9,279 nucleotides of DNA from assembly GCA_002309275.1 (NCBI GenBank), contig DBXL01000012.1, positions 1,456 through 10,734 on the forward strand, read 5' to 3'. A model generated the notes under the pieces. That model searched no databases. It had not been told where the DNA came from and was given only the letters and a program-made list of their open reading frames with translations. This stretch comes from Ruminococcaceae bacterium UBA1213 (lineage in GTDB: Bacteria; Bacillota; Clostridia; Oscillospirales; Acutalibacteraceae). Below are positions 1 through 7,695 of this stretch, piece after piece. Position 1 is the stretch's first letter. Each line of letters begins with the position of its first letter. Both the position numbers and the translations under genes were made by a program.

Positions 1-3000
1 ACCGCAGGGGGATTTGCCGCAAAAAGCAACAGCACAAAAATAGAAAATTCCCATGTGCATAATCTTCATCATGTAAGTGCAAACGCTGAAAAAGGCTATG
101 CAGGCGGTTTTATCGGTACATCGGAAACAGGCGGTCTTGCAGACGTTGCAGACGAAGATTCTATTGGCACTCTGATTCAAGCAGATAATCTGGTAGGTGC
201 GATAGAATATCTTATACCCGAATATACAAACTGCACGGTAACGTATGTAAACGGGGGATTTGTTCAGGCAGACTATGCAGGCGGATTTGTTGCGGATTTA
301 CAGAGCGGTACCGTCAACAACTTTGAACAGGTAAAGAAAAATAATGACAATACCGATGAAAATGTTACAGAAGATAACAATGCATTTAGTGAAGCGGCAA
401 AACATAAGGGTTATGCCGTTTACAACATCGACCATGTTACAGGATATTCCTATGGAGGAGGATTCGGCGGAGAACTGGTTTCGGGTGCATTGGCAGATGC
501 AGGAGGCGGTATTTCCATATTGGGCGGTAGTGGTCTGAGTTTGGATATCGAAAAACTTTTGGGTGTTGTGAATGCCTATATTCCAATCGTGAAATATGCG
601 GGTGTATATTCCGAAAACGGCTTTACGGTAGCGGCGTATGATGTAAGTGAGGGAAATGCAGGCGGTTTTGCAGGCTGCATGAAAGGTGCTCAAATATCAT
701 ACAGCGATGTCAACAAGCTGAAACATACCAATGTGACACCGCCTGATGACCTGGAAACAGTCAATGCTCCTACATATCTGACAGCAGCAAGTGATTATGC
801 GGTTCGTGGAGGCAAATATGCAGGCGGTTATGTCGGAAACATGGATATAGGCGATGCGGCGAGTGTCGGTGACGGTCTGAAAGTATTGGGTACTGTAAAT
901 ATCGGCAGTCTTTTATCTGCTGTGCAGGCAGTCGTTTCCACGATAGAGCATTCCGATACAATGGGAGCGGCAGGCGGATTTTCGGTTATATCAAGCGGAT
1001 ATGTAATACAAAATGGTGAAAACAAGCCTGTCGGAATGGCAGGAGGATTTGCAGGAAATATATCGGGCGGTCACATACAGGATTCACATTCAAGGAATTT
1101 TGCTTATATTGTCGGAGCAGAGGCGGCAGGCGGTTATGTCGGAAACTTTGTACCCGGAAATGTTGCCTCCGTTCTTGGAAATGTTGATACAAGCAGCGAG
1201 GAAAGTGAAAATAACTATATTTTGAAATTGATAAATATAGGCGGAACTCTGGTTGAACTGCGGCAGCTTTTGACGGTGTTGGAGGCATTCGTGCCGACGA
1301 TAAGAAACAGTACAACTACTTGTATTCCCTGCGGCGGTGCAGTCAGAGCATACGCTCCGTCAGATGACCAAGTACAAAGGGGTATGGCAGGCGGTTACTG
1401 CGGACATAACGAGGGCGGTCAGATATGGGGATACAGCAATGATACATGGAAAGACCAGAATAACGGAGTCCTGTTTGAGCAGGAAGAGGGAGAAGAAGAA
1501 CGTCTTATATTCCGACCGATACAAACGAACAATGCAAATGTTGGAAGTTATCAGGGACCGCAAAGTGAATGTCGTGCAGACAGGATAAGGTCTGTATATG
1601 GGTTTGAATATGCAGGCGGTTTCACGGGATTTATGGAAACTGCCGATACATCGGATACGGGAAATCTCAGTCTGCTTGGCAATCTGATAAAAGTCAACAG
1701 TATTTTGAGTGTATTGAGCATGGTATATCCGACAGAGAAAAATACGGCAGTTTACGGACCTCTTTCCAATCTTGATGTCGATACATGGAATATGTGGATA
1801 GACTATGTGGGTAAGTACGGTCAGCACGGCATAGAACTTTTGAAAGAGGGAAAAGCTAAAACACAAGCCGAGCTTGACAGCAAACTTTCAAAATATATTT
1901 ACGGCTACAATGTAGTGGCAGGTCGTTATACTGTATTTAACACTAATGAACAGGGTGAAGAATATTACCCTATTACAGAGGGCGGAAATGCAGGCGGGTA
2001 TGTCGGCTATATGCTCAGCGGCGTTATCACAAACGGTCAGGGCTATGATGCAAAGCTGGTAAGGGCTATGAGAAGTTCAGGCGGTTTTGCCGGAAAAATG
2101 CAGACAGGCGGTGCGGCTGATTTCGGAGGCGTGGAGCTACTCGGGCTTAATTTAAGTCTTGGCTCGCTTTTGAGTGCGGTAAGTTTATTTGTGCCTACGG
2201 TGAAAAGCTCGTCAATAAGGGGCTGGCAGTCGGGTTTGACAGTCATGGCAACAGGTGATGATTTTATTCACAAATGCGGATATGCAGGCGGCTATGTCGG
2301 AAGTGCCTACGGTGCTCAGATTTGGGGAGATGAAAATATCGGCAACACTGCCCCGACAGGCTGTAATGTCACGAATTTGAAATTTGTGCAGGGCAGAAAT
2401 GCCATAGGCGGTTATGTGGGATTGGCAACAGCCGCATCTGTGGCAGATGTCAATACAAATGCGTCAAGCGGTATTTTGCAGAGCGTATTGGATAGTGTAC
2501 TGTCATCACCGGGCGACTTGGCACAAGTCGTGCAGGCTACCGTTACAACCATAAGACAGGCGGAAGTTTCCGCTTATGATACAAAATACGGTTTTTCAAT
2601 AAAGCCCCTGCTTGTTGCCGAAAACGGAGATATACAAACATACTATGCAAAATATGCAGGCGGTTTTGCAGGTGCTCTTGAAGCGGCGATTATCGGAAAA
2701 GAAAGTGACACCGAAAACAAAATAAAAGTGATGAATTTGAGAGAGGTTGACGGCGGTTACTATGCAGGCGGATTTTTTGGACTTGCAGATGTGACAAGTG
2801 CAGTGGCAGTTGCCAATTCCGGAGAAGAACAGGCAAGTGTTCTGGGCTTGATAAAGGCACAAAAATTAAGTGTGCTTGATGTATTCCGTACATACATCTA
2901 TCATGCGGAAGTTGTCGGAACAGAAGAAAATTTTGTTGACGCAGAAGATAACGTTATTGCAAGCAACGGAATTATTGTCCGTGCGCATAATTCCGATACA

Positions 3001-3930
3001 TTGGGACTGTTGGATTCCACTATATACTCGGGCTGTGCAGGCGGATTCGGCGGAGGCATGATGAACGGCACCGTAAAAAATTCAAGTGTGAGCAATGTGA
3101 ATACCGTTACAGGCTTGAATTATGTGGGCGGATTTATCGGACATCTCGGCAGAGGCGGTGCAGTTGATGCAGACGGCATAGGACTGTTGGATTTGATTGA
3201 TTTGAGTGCAGGTGTGCTTGATGTATTCGGCTCTGTCAATGAAAACTGCACTGTTGAGGGTATTGACGCAGGAATGGTCGTATTAGCGGGCAGCGGAACG
3301 CAATCTATAAGCGGAGGTTTTGTAGGTTTTGCGGATATTTCAAAGGTCGATAACTGTCATGTTACAAAACTCAAACAGGTTTACAGTGATGAAATAGCAG
3401 GCGGATTTGTAGGCAGAACGGAAATGACTTATCTCATCAATGTACAGGCGAAATCATTACTTGTAAATGGTTTGCTGGAGTGGGTAGTCAACCCCCTTTT
3501 GAGAGCACTTTATATTGAGAATCTCCAAAATCTTTTGATTCCCATTATTGAATTACCGCCTAACTCGGGAAATATTCTTTCAATAAGCCTTTTATCAGAC
3601 GGAAATACACTTGCATTAACCTTGCTGGGCTTGCCGATAAGTGTTTCATTGCTGAAGTCAACGAACGGCGGAACAGATACTGCTGTTATAAAATTGGGTG
3701 ATTCCGAAATCAGACTGCCCTGTACGGAGTCGGGAGGAGTTGATTCCAATAATGTAGAAAACAACGAAAATGCAAATGTGGTAATACACCTTCTCAAAGG
3801 CAATACTACACGTGTAATTAACAGCACGGTTAAAGGAATTGCAATAGGCTATGATGTATATGGGGGAGAGGCTTCCAACTATGCTGACGGAACAGACGAA
3901 AACGGTTATGCAGGCGGTTTTGTAGGCTAT
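1..3930 (+). repeat. Protein-level tandem repeats (AGG[F/Y]xG units, about 117-residue period)
   Basis: Within the surface-protein gene, each long unit holds one or two AGG(F/Y)xG turns followed by a hydrophobic LLSxVxxxVPT-like segment and a stretch ending in a new GYAGGFxG. The hydrophobic segments start near bases 187, 547, 898, 1249, 1696, 2161, 2473, 2866 and 3202. Successive spacings are 360, 351, 351, 447, 465, 312, 393 and 336 bases, so the basic unit is about 117 codons with insertions in some copies. A tenth, degenerate hydrophobic block (3460-3561) is proline- and leucine-rich, and one last YAGGFVG lies at 3907. The copies have diverged strongly, so this is an old amplification and not a recent DNA-level tandem array. 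Confidence 0.8.
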
Positions 3931-4974
3931 AACAATGAGGGCATACTGATGAATGACCAGATGATATACTGTGATGTTGTCAGGGGATATGCAGACAAAG
4001 TGGGACATTTCAACGGTTTTTCTGTTTTGAATACGGTATATAGTCATGATATTTCCGAACGTGAACAGAATGATAGATATTCTGTGTACAGGGTGGCAGA
4101 TCCATCTTATCAGTATGCACTTACATCTTTAAATCAGGGAATCAGTGAACAAGAACAGGACAATGAAACGGATACGACTTATAATCGTTATGATGTAGTA
4201 CACAGGGCAAGTCCCATTGAGGAATATGCGGACTGGGAAAATGCAGTCATGGCGAAAACGGCATCAGGCGGAGATGCTGTACCGATAGGTGTATATGCAA
4301 GCAGTGCAAAAGCGGTATTAATGCTTGATACCCCGACAGAACGCAATGGGGAAGGGGTAATTCCCGAATCGCCTGAGTACAGTGACCCGTGTGACAGGGT
4401 GCTGACATACAAAAATCTGGCTGTCAGGAAAGCATGGGATGATGACAATGATTTCAACAAAAAACGTCCCGAAAGCATAAGAGTCCGTATATGGCAGTAT
4501 AACTACTATGATGAAAACAGAACGCAGGAAATTCTTGACGAGGACGGCGATTCTACCAAAATGGTGTATAAAAAAATTCACGGTGCGGATGAGGACGGAT
4601 TTTTTGAAATTTCCGTAGATACAAACGGTACGGGAGATTTGAATGTCTGGGAATATGTGACAGAAAATCTGCCTGCATCATCTGAGTCAAGGAATGATGA
4701 AACAGGGGAAATAAGTTATATCTATTATTCGTATCGTATAGAGGAAATTTCTGTTGACGGCTATACGACAACTGTAAGATATGATACGTCAGAAACAACG
4801 TTTTTGATAGACATTACTAATAGCGTGAAATCCAATCTGCTTCCGAACACGGGCGGACAGGGTATTATGATATTTATTGCTATAGGCTTGGGAATGTTCA
4901 TTTTTGCATTGTACAGGTTTATAAAAGTGAAGCTGAAGTATTACATCACATATGTAGATATGGATAACGGGTAA
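1..4974 (+). CDS. LPxTG cell-wall-anchored repeat surface protein with CnaB domain (5'-truncated by window)
   Basis: This is probably an adhesin-like surface protein, exported and then attached to peptidoglycan by sortase. The frame is open from base 1, and an AGGF motif already occupies codons 2-5, so the gene begins upstream; the GTG at 55 is not its start. Window codons 1 to about 1310 carry about 22 copies of a (A/G/S)GG(F/Y)xG motif in long repeats resembling the GLUG motif family, which suggests a beta-solenoid stalk. Codons about 1340-1465 are a non-repetitive polar linker. Codons about 1470-1611 match a CnaB domain: WDDDNDFNKKRPESI, then VWEYVTENLP, then a YRIEE strand and a final DITNS strand. 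K1477, E1581 or E1582, and N1607 are the likely isopeptide residues. LPNTG (1614-1618), a hydrophobic helix (1621-1638) and a basic tail end the protein at a TAA. The fold and ligand are inferred. The convergent neighbour is a broken diguanylate cyclase gene. Confidence 0.93.
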   Translation, partial: TAGGFAAKSNSTKIENSHVHNLHHVSANAEKGYAGGFIGTSETGGLADVADEDSIGTLIQADNLVGAIEYLIPEYTNCTVTYVNGGFVQADYAGGFVADLQSGTVNNFEQVKKNNDNTDENVTEDNNAFSEAAKHKGYAVYNIDHVTGYSYGGGFGGELVSGALADAGGGISILGGSGLSLDIEKLLGVVNAYIPIVKYAGVYSENGFTVAAYDVSEGNAGGFAGCMKGAQISYSDVNKLKHTNVTPPDDLETVNAPTYLTAASDYAVRGGKYAGGYVGNMDIGDAASVGDGLKVLGTVNIGSLLSAVQAVVSTIEHSDTMGAAGGFSVISSGYVIQNGENKPVGMAGGFAGNISGGHIQDSHSRNFAYIVGAEAAGGYVGNFVPGNVASVLGNVDTSSEESENNYILKLINIGGTLVELRQLLTVLEAFVPTIRNSTTTCIPCGGAVRAYAPSDDQVQRGMAGGYCGHNEGGQIWGYSNDTWKDQNNGVLFEQEEGEEERLIFRPIQTNNANVGSYQGPQSECRADRIRSVYGFEYAGGFTGFMETADTSDTGNLSLLGNLIKVNSILSVLSMVYPTEKNTAVYGPLSNLDVDTWNMWIDYVGKYGQHGIELLKEGKAKTQAELDSKLSKYIYGYNVVAGRYTVFNTNEQGEEYYPITEGGNAGGYVGYMLSGVITNGQGYDAKLVRAMRSSGGFAGKMQTGGAADFGGVELLGLNLSLGSLLSAVSLFVPTVKSSSIRGWQSGLTVMATGDDFIHKCGYAGGYVGSAYGAQIWGDENIGNTAPTGCNVTNLKFVQGRNAIGGYVGLATAASVADVNTNASSGILQSVLDSVLSSPGDLAQVVQATVTTIRQAEVSAYDTKYGFSIKPLLVAENGDIQTYYAKYAGGFAGALEAAIIGKESDTENKIKVMNLREVDGGYYAGGFFGLADVTSAVAVANSGEEQASVLGLIKAQKLSVLDVFRTYIYHAEVVGTEENFVDAEDNVIASNGIIVRAHNSDTLGLLDSTIYSGCAGGFGGGMMNGTVKNSSVSNVNTVTGLNYVGGFIGHLGRGGAVDADGIGLLDLIDLSAGVLDVFGSVNENCTVEGIDAGMVVLAGSGTQSISGGFVGFADISKVDNCHVTKLKQVYSDEIAGGFVGRTEMTYLINVQAKSLLVNGLLEWVVNPLLRALYIENLQNLLIPIIELPPNSGNILSISLLSDGNTLALTLLGLPISVSLLKSTNGGTDTAVIKLGDSEIRLPCTESGGVDSNNVENNENANVVIHLLKGNTTRVINSTVKGIAIGYDVYGGEASNYADGTDENGYAGGFVGYNNEGILMNDQMIYCDVVRGYADKVGHFNGFSVLNTVYSHDISEREQNDRYSVYRVADPSYQYALTSLNQGISEQEQDNETDTTYNRYDVVHRASPIEEYADWENAVMAKTASGGDAVPIGVYASSAKAVLMLDTPTERNGEGVIPESPEYSDPCDRVLTYKNLAVRKAWDDDNDFNKKRPESIRVRIWQYNYYDENRTQEILDEDGDSTKMVYKKIHGADEDGFFEISVDTNGTGDLNVWEYVTENLPASSESRNDETGEISYIYYSYRIEEISVDGYTTTVRYDTSETTFLIDITNSVKSNLLPNTGGQGIMIFIAIGLGMFIFALYRFIKVKLKYYITYVDMDNG
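4840..4971 (+). other. C-terminal sortase sorting signal (LPNTG, hydrophobic helix, basic tail)
   Basis: The segment encodes LPNTG followed by GGQ, about 18 hydrophobic residues (GIMIFIAIGLGMFIFALY) and a tail beginning RFIKVKLK. This is the standard three-part signal recognised by class A-type housekeeping sortases, which cut between T and G and link the protein to the cell wall. The tail after the helix (19 residues) is somewhat longer than usual and ends in acidic residues. Confidence 0.93.
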
Positions 4975-4981
4975 AAAAATT

Positions 4982-5006
4982 TGACCGCCGATTTTTTCGG
5001 CGGTCA
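4982..5006. terminator. Bidirectional intrinsic terminator between convergent genes
   Basis: A perfect 10-bp inverted repeat (TGACCGCCGA at 4982-4991 and TCGGCGGTCA at 4997-5006) encloses a five-T loop. It sits eight bases after the surface-protein stop and three bases from the cyclase stop on the other strand. Read from the minus strand it is followed by a strong U tract (from the A run near 4974-4980). Read from the plus strand the following tract, GTTTAATTG, is weaker. One hairpin can thus end both transcripts. Confidence 0.9.
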
Positions 5007-5008
5007 GT

Positions 5009-6334
5009 TTAATTGTTGGATTCATTTTGGTCAAACAGCTTATACTGTGATTTTCCATGCCTTTTTACATAGTAGAGCATATGGTCTGCCCTGTTGAGAG
5101 CAAGCTCAAATTCATCTCTTGAACCGCCCATAAATGAAGCGATACCGATAGAACAGGATATTTTTTTCTCATCGGGAATGGATATATTTTTTTTGAGCTT
5201 GGCACGGATTTTCTCTACAAAGCCATCGCTTATTTCTTCATATATCTGTTTGGCAAAGTTGATGCCGTCTTGTGAAGTCTTGTTATACAGCAGGACAATA
5301 AATTCATCTCCGCCGTATCTCACGGCAAGACCGTTTCCTTGTGACATACGCTTGACAAGTCTGGCAAACGTGACAAGAACAAGGTCGCCTATTTCATGTC
5401 CGAATGTGTCGTTATAGTATTTGAAATTATCAAGGTCAATATAAAGCAGTACATTGTTTCTGATATTTTCCTGTGAGCATATAATTTCGATTTGTCGGCT
5501 GAAACCGCTTCGGTTGGTGATTCCTGTCAGATGGTCTGTAACGGCAGAGCGTTCAAGCTTACGGTTCATTTGTTCAATAACGATTCTGTTGTCTATTCTT
5601 CTTATCGTTCCGCAGAACTGAATAAATGCAAATCTGAGTATCATGAGGTCATCACCGTTAAGGAGTACACGGCTTCCTACTGTACGTCTTTTTACCCTCA
5701 CATATCCCAGAAAAATCGTTTCTGCCCCCAATTCCTCCATCATAGGTATGCCTATAATTGTCATGATGGGTTCATTGAGAACGTTCATGACAGGCAGAAA
5801 CTGATTAAAATTCTTGTCAGTGCGGTTGGAGAGAAATGCCTGTCTGTATGTGCGGAAAAAATCAAATATCCTATCAAATTTTTCATCAGTCAATTTAATG
5901 CAATGCTCATCAAGCATAAATTCACGTTTGTTGTTTTTACGGCGGAGTATGATGATTTCATCTATGTTATAGCTGTTTTTTATGACAGCCGATGTATTGC
6001 GGTAAAGGTCATCAACAGACATATTTTCACGGCTGATAGCCTCCTGCAGTGCAGTGAGAAATTTAATGTCCTTTTCACGTTTATCCAGCTTCATTTTTGC
6101 GGAGGTATGACGTGTTATCTGCTTTATTTTTTCAATGGGCAGATTATCCTCTTTTTTCATGATAGGCTCGGTATTGCGTACATGGTTTTCTTTGAAGAAG
6201 ATAAGCTTTTGTTTTTTTTGTTCCAGCTGTTCCTGCTCACAGAAACGGATTCCTTCATTAATTGCCTCATCTGCTTCACTGTACATTCCTTGTTTAAAAT
6301 ACAGTTCGGAAAGCTCTGTATAATATATAGGCAT
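5009..6334 (-). CDS. C-terminal fragment: TPR end, GAF-like domain and GGDEF diguanylate cyclase (441-aa frame)
   Basis: GGDEF domains condense two GTP into c-di-GMP. Residues 1-35 finish a TPR pair (YYTELSELYFKQGMYSEADEAI). Residues about 88-250 look like a GAF-type sensor (IKFLTALQEAI, IDEIIILRR, IIGIPMM, IFLGYVRVKR), followed by a helix into the catalytic part. The GGDEF domain spans about 266-434: DHLTGITNR (267-275), YIDLDNFKYYNDTFGHEIGD (298-317; D300 metal ligand, N308 and D309 guanine/base side), RYGGDEF (339-345), SCSIGIAS (393-400), ADHMLYYVKRHGKS (416-429). All catalytic motifs are intact. The inhibitory I-site RxxD expected just before the active loop is QGNG, so product feedback at that site should be absent. 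The ATG at 6332-6334 has no Shine-Dalgarno, only a T run, so this part is probably made only by joining to the TPR frame. Confidence 0.85.
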   Translation of the reverse strand: MPIYYTELSELYFKQGMYSEADEAINEGIRFCEQEQLEQKKQKLIFFKENHVRNTEPIMKKEDNLPIEKIKQITRHTSAKMKLDKREKDIKFLTALQEAISRENMSVDDLYRNTSAVIKNSYNIDEIIILRRKNNKREFMLDEHCIKLTDEKFDRIFDFFRTYRQAFLSNRTDKNFNQFLPVMNVLNEPIMTIIGIPMMEELGAETIFLGYVRVKRRTVGSRVLLNGDDLMILRFAFIQFCGTIRRIDNRIVIEQMNRKLERSAVTDHLTGITNRSGFSRQIEIICSQENIRNNVLLYIDLDNFKYYNDTFGHEIGDLVLVTFARLVKRMSQGNGLAVRYGGDEFIVLLYNKTSQDGINFAKQIYEEISDGFVEKIRAKLKKNISIPDEKKISCSIGIASFMGGSRDEFELALNRADHMLYYVKRHGKSQYKLFDQNESNN

Positions 6335-7650
6335 GACAAAAAAAGGGAATTATGAGAGGTTTTTGTTTTTTCCAGAGCTTTTGCAAATTCGGAGAGGCTC
6401 ATTTGATAATTGCCCTCGTAATTGTAAAGCATTCCTTTTAAAAGATGGTACAGTAAAATATCTTCGTCCCATGTACCGTCATTTGCCTCTTTAAGCACCA
6501 TTATCGTGTGTTCAACGATTATCTCCATTTTACTCATAAAATAATAACTGTTGTAATATTCCTGCTGATAATAACAGCTGAGTGCCGTTATCGCATAAAG
6601 TTTTACGGTACTGCACGAGCGTATGGAATGGTAGTTCATTTCCTTCATCATTTTCAGAATAAGCTCTACGACAGAAACGACTCTTGGATAATCCTCCGAT
6701 ACAAAATGAAGCATGGCAATATTGTAAAGTGAATTCATGACATCATCCGGTTCTTCAAGCTCGGCAAGATTCAGCACGCTTTGTATCAGATAGGAATGAG
6801 CCTTTTCAAAGTCCTCCAGTATAATGCTGTTATAGCCCAGACCTGCAAGCATATGGGATTCTCTCAAGGGATTCGGTCTTTTTAATACGGCAAGCCTTTT
6901 TTTATACATTTCTCTGACAAATCTGTGATAGCCTGCACGGGAATATAATATGATATTTTTCATGTATGCATTAAGCAGAAAATTATCATTTTCTATTTCC
7001 GTTCCGAGCTTTATGCCAAGTTCAAAATAGTAGGGCTTTTTTACTCCGAGTGCAATATCATGGATAGTATCTTTTTCATTTTCAAAGCCAAAGACGTATA
7101 TATAGGCAAGGAAATTGAAAAAGCCGTAATTTTTAGCCTGCTCAATAACGTAGTCATCACATTTATAATTAAAGTCATAGTCAAATATATCCTTGCCGAT
7201 ACCGCAGTAATTAGACCACATAAGTACTTTTGCTTTGCAGGCAAGAAAACTGTCATTCATTTCATTGGCTATGTCAATGCATTTCTGACAGCATTTTACG
7301 ACTACATCAGAATGTCCCGCAATCATTCTCACTCTTGCACATGTATAATAGTAGGTATAACGCATATAGCGGTCTTCACTTAAATGACATTTCATATCCG
7401 TGAGCTTATCGCACAGTACAAGTGCCCGGTCTGTTTTTTTGAGGTCCATATTGATAAGCACAGCAAGCAGAATAAAATTAATCTGCTCATTTTTTTCAAA
7501 TCGGACTGTTTTTTCGTCAATGCGGTTCAATATATTATTCATGTAGTAATAGGCATCTTCAAGAGAAAATGTATAATACATATTTCTCAGTCTGAGGAAA
7601 TAGGCATTTTTATATTTCTTGTCAAACCAGAACTCATCCTGTACGTCCAT
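6157..7650 (-). CDS. Middle fragment: TPR-rich region of the split cyclase (497-aa frame)
   Basis: Residues about 20-45 (RLRNMYYTFSLEDAYYYMNN) and repeated helix pairs through residue 432 have the TPR look: a small residue at the turn, aromatic residues, then an A-x-x-x-L/Y helix. The clearest units are at 268-298 (GYNSIILEDFEKAHSYLI), 304-337 (YNIAMLHFVSEDYPRVVSVV) and 400-431 (GNYQMSLSEFAKALEK). TPR arrays bind proteins or peptides. From residue 438 the frame leaves the TPR pattern: the last 59 residues are rich in S, K and N with no recognisable fold, and overlap the next frame. The ATG at 7648-7650 has AGAGG only three bases away, too close for good initiation. It is best read as a continuation of the preceding frame past the TAG. 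Confidence 0.65.
   Translation of the reverse strand: MDVQDEFWFDKKYKNAYFLRLRNMYYTFSLEDAYYYMNNILNRIDEKTVRFEKNEQINFILLAVLINMDLKKTDRALVLCDKLTDMKCHLSEDRYMRYTYYYTCARVRMIAGHSDVVVKCCQKCIDIANEMNDSFLACKAKVLMWSNYCGIGKDIFDYDFNYKCDDYVIEQAKNYGFFNFLAYIYVFGFENEKDTIHDIALGVKKPYYFELGIKLGTEIENDNFLLNAYMKNIILYSRAGYHRFVREMYKKRLAVLKRPNPLRESHMLAGLGYNSIILEDFEKAHSYLIQSVLNLAELEEPDDVMNSLYNIAMLHFVSEDYPRVVSVVELILKMMKEMNYHSIRSCSTVKLYAITALSCYYQQEYYNSYYFMSKMEIIVEHTIMVLKEANDGTWDEDILLYHLLKGMLYNYEGNYQMSLSEFAKALEKTKTSHNSLFLSCLYIIQSFPNCILNKECTVKQMRQLMKESVSVSRNSWNKKNKSLSSSKKTMYAIPSLS
6337..6344 (-). other. T7 homopolymer / U UUU UUG heptamer at the frame junction
   Basis: In the TPR frame the codons read CTT TTT TTG, so the last seven bases form U UUU UUG in the X XXY YYZ phase of simultaneous-slippage -1 frameshift sites. 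A -1 slip continues with GTC ATG CCT, exactly the GGDEF frame. That frame has a TAA at 6350-6352 just upstream of the run, so the frames can only be joined from this point onward. An eighth T would have the same effect, so an indel or base-call error at the homopolymer is equally compatible. Confidence 0.7.
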
Positions 7651-7692
7651 AGTCCTCTGTGTATCCAGTCTGCCCCATTCCAGCTGGAGATC

Positions 7693-7695
7693 CTA
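7693..7695 (-). other. In-frame TAG stop interrupting the cyclase gene
   Basis: The codon context on the minus strand is AAT TAG GAT. Upstream and downstream codons share one frame, and the next ATG is 42 bases further on. A single C-to-T change of a CAG glutamine codon, or a G-to-A change of TGG, would explain it. The other complete genes here end in TAA or TGA, so the window itself gives no evidence that TAG is a sense codon. Confidence 0.8.

Noticed and set aside
55..57. GTG as the start of the surface protein
   Set aside because: The frame is open to base 1 and the preceding codons already encode an AGGF motif, so the true start is outside the window.
1360..1866. Minus-strand open frame of 168 codons inside the surface-protein gene
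   Set aside because: It is opposite to a continuous repeat protein and has shadow composition. The same applies to 298-693, 986-1315 and 3658-4047.
5492..6355. Long plus-strand open frame of 287 codons opposite the cyclase gene
   Set aside because: It is antisense to well-supported GGDEF, GAF and TPR coding sequence, is rich in F, C, Y and I as expected of a shadow frame, and has no recognisable domain or ribosome site.
7693..7695. TAG read as pyrrolysine or as a general sense codon
   Set aside because: No pyl genes or methylamine methyltransferase are in view, and a simple CAG-to-TAG or TGG-to-TAG mutation explains it. One TAG cannot support a code change.
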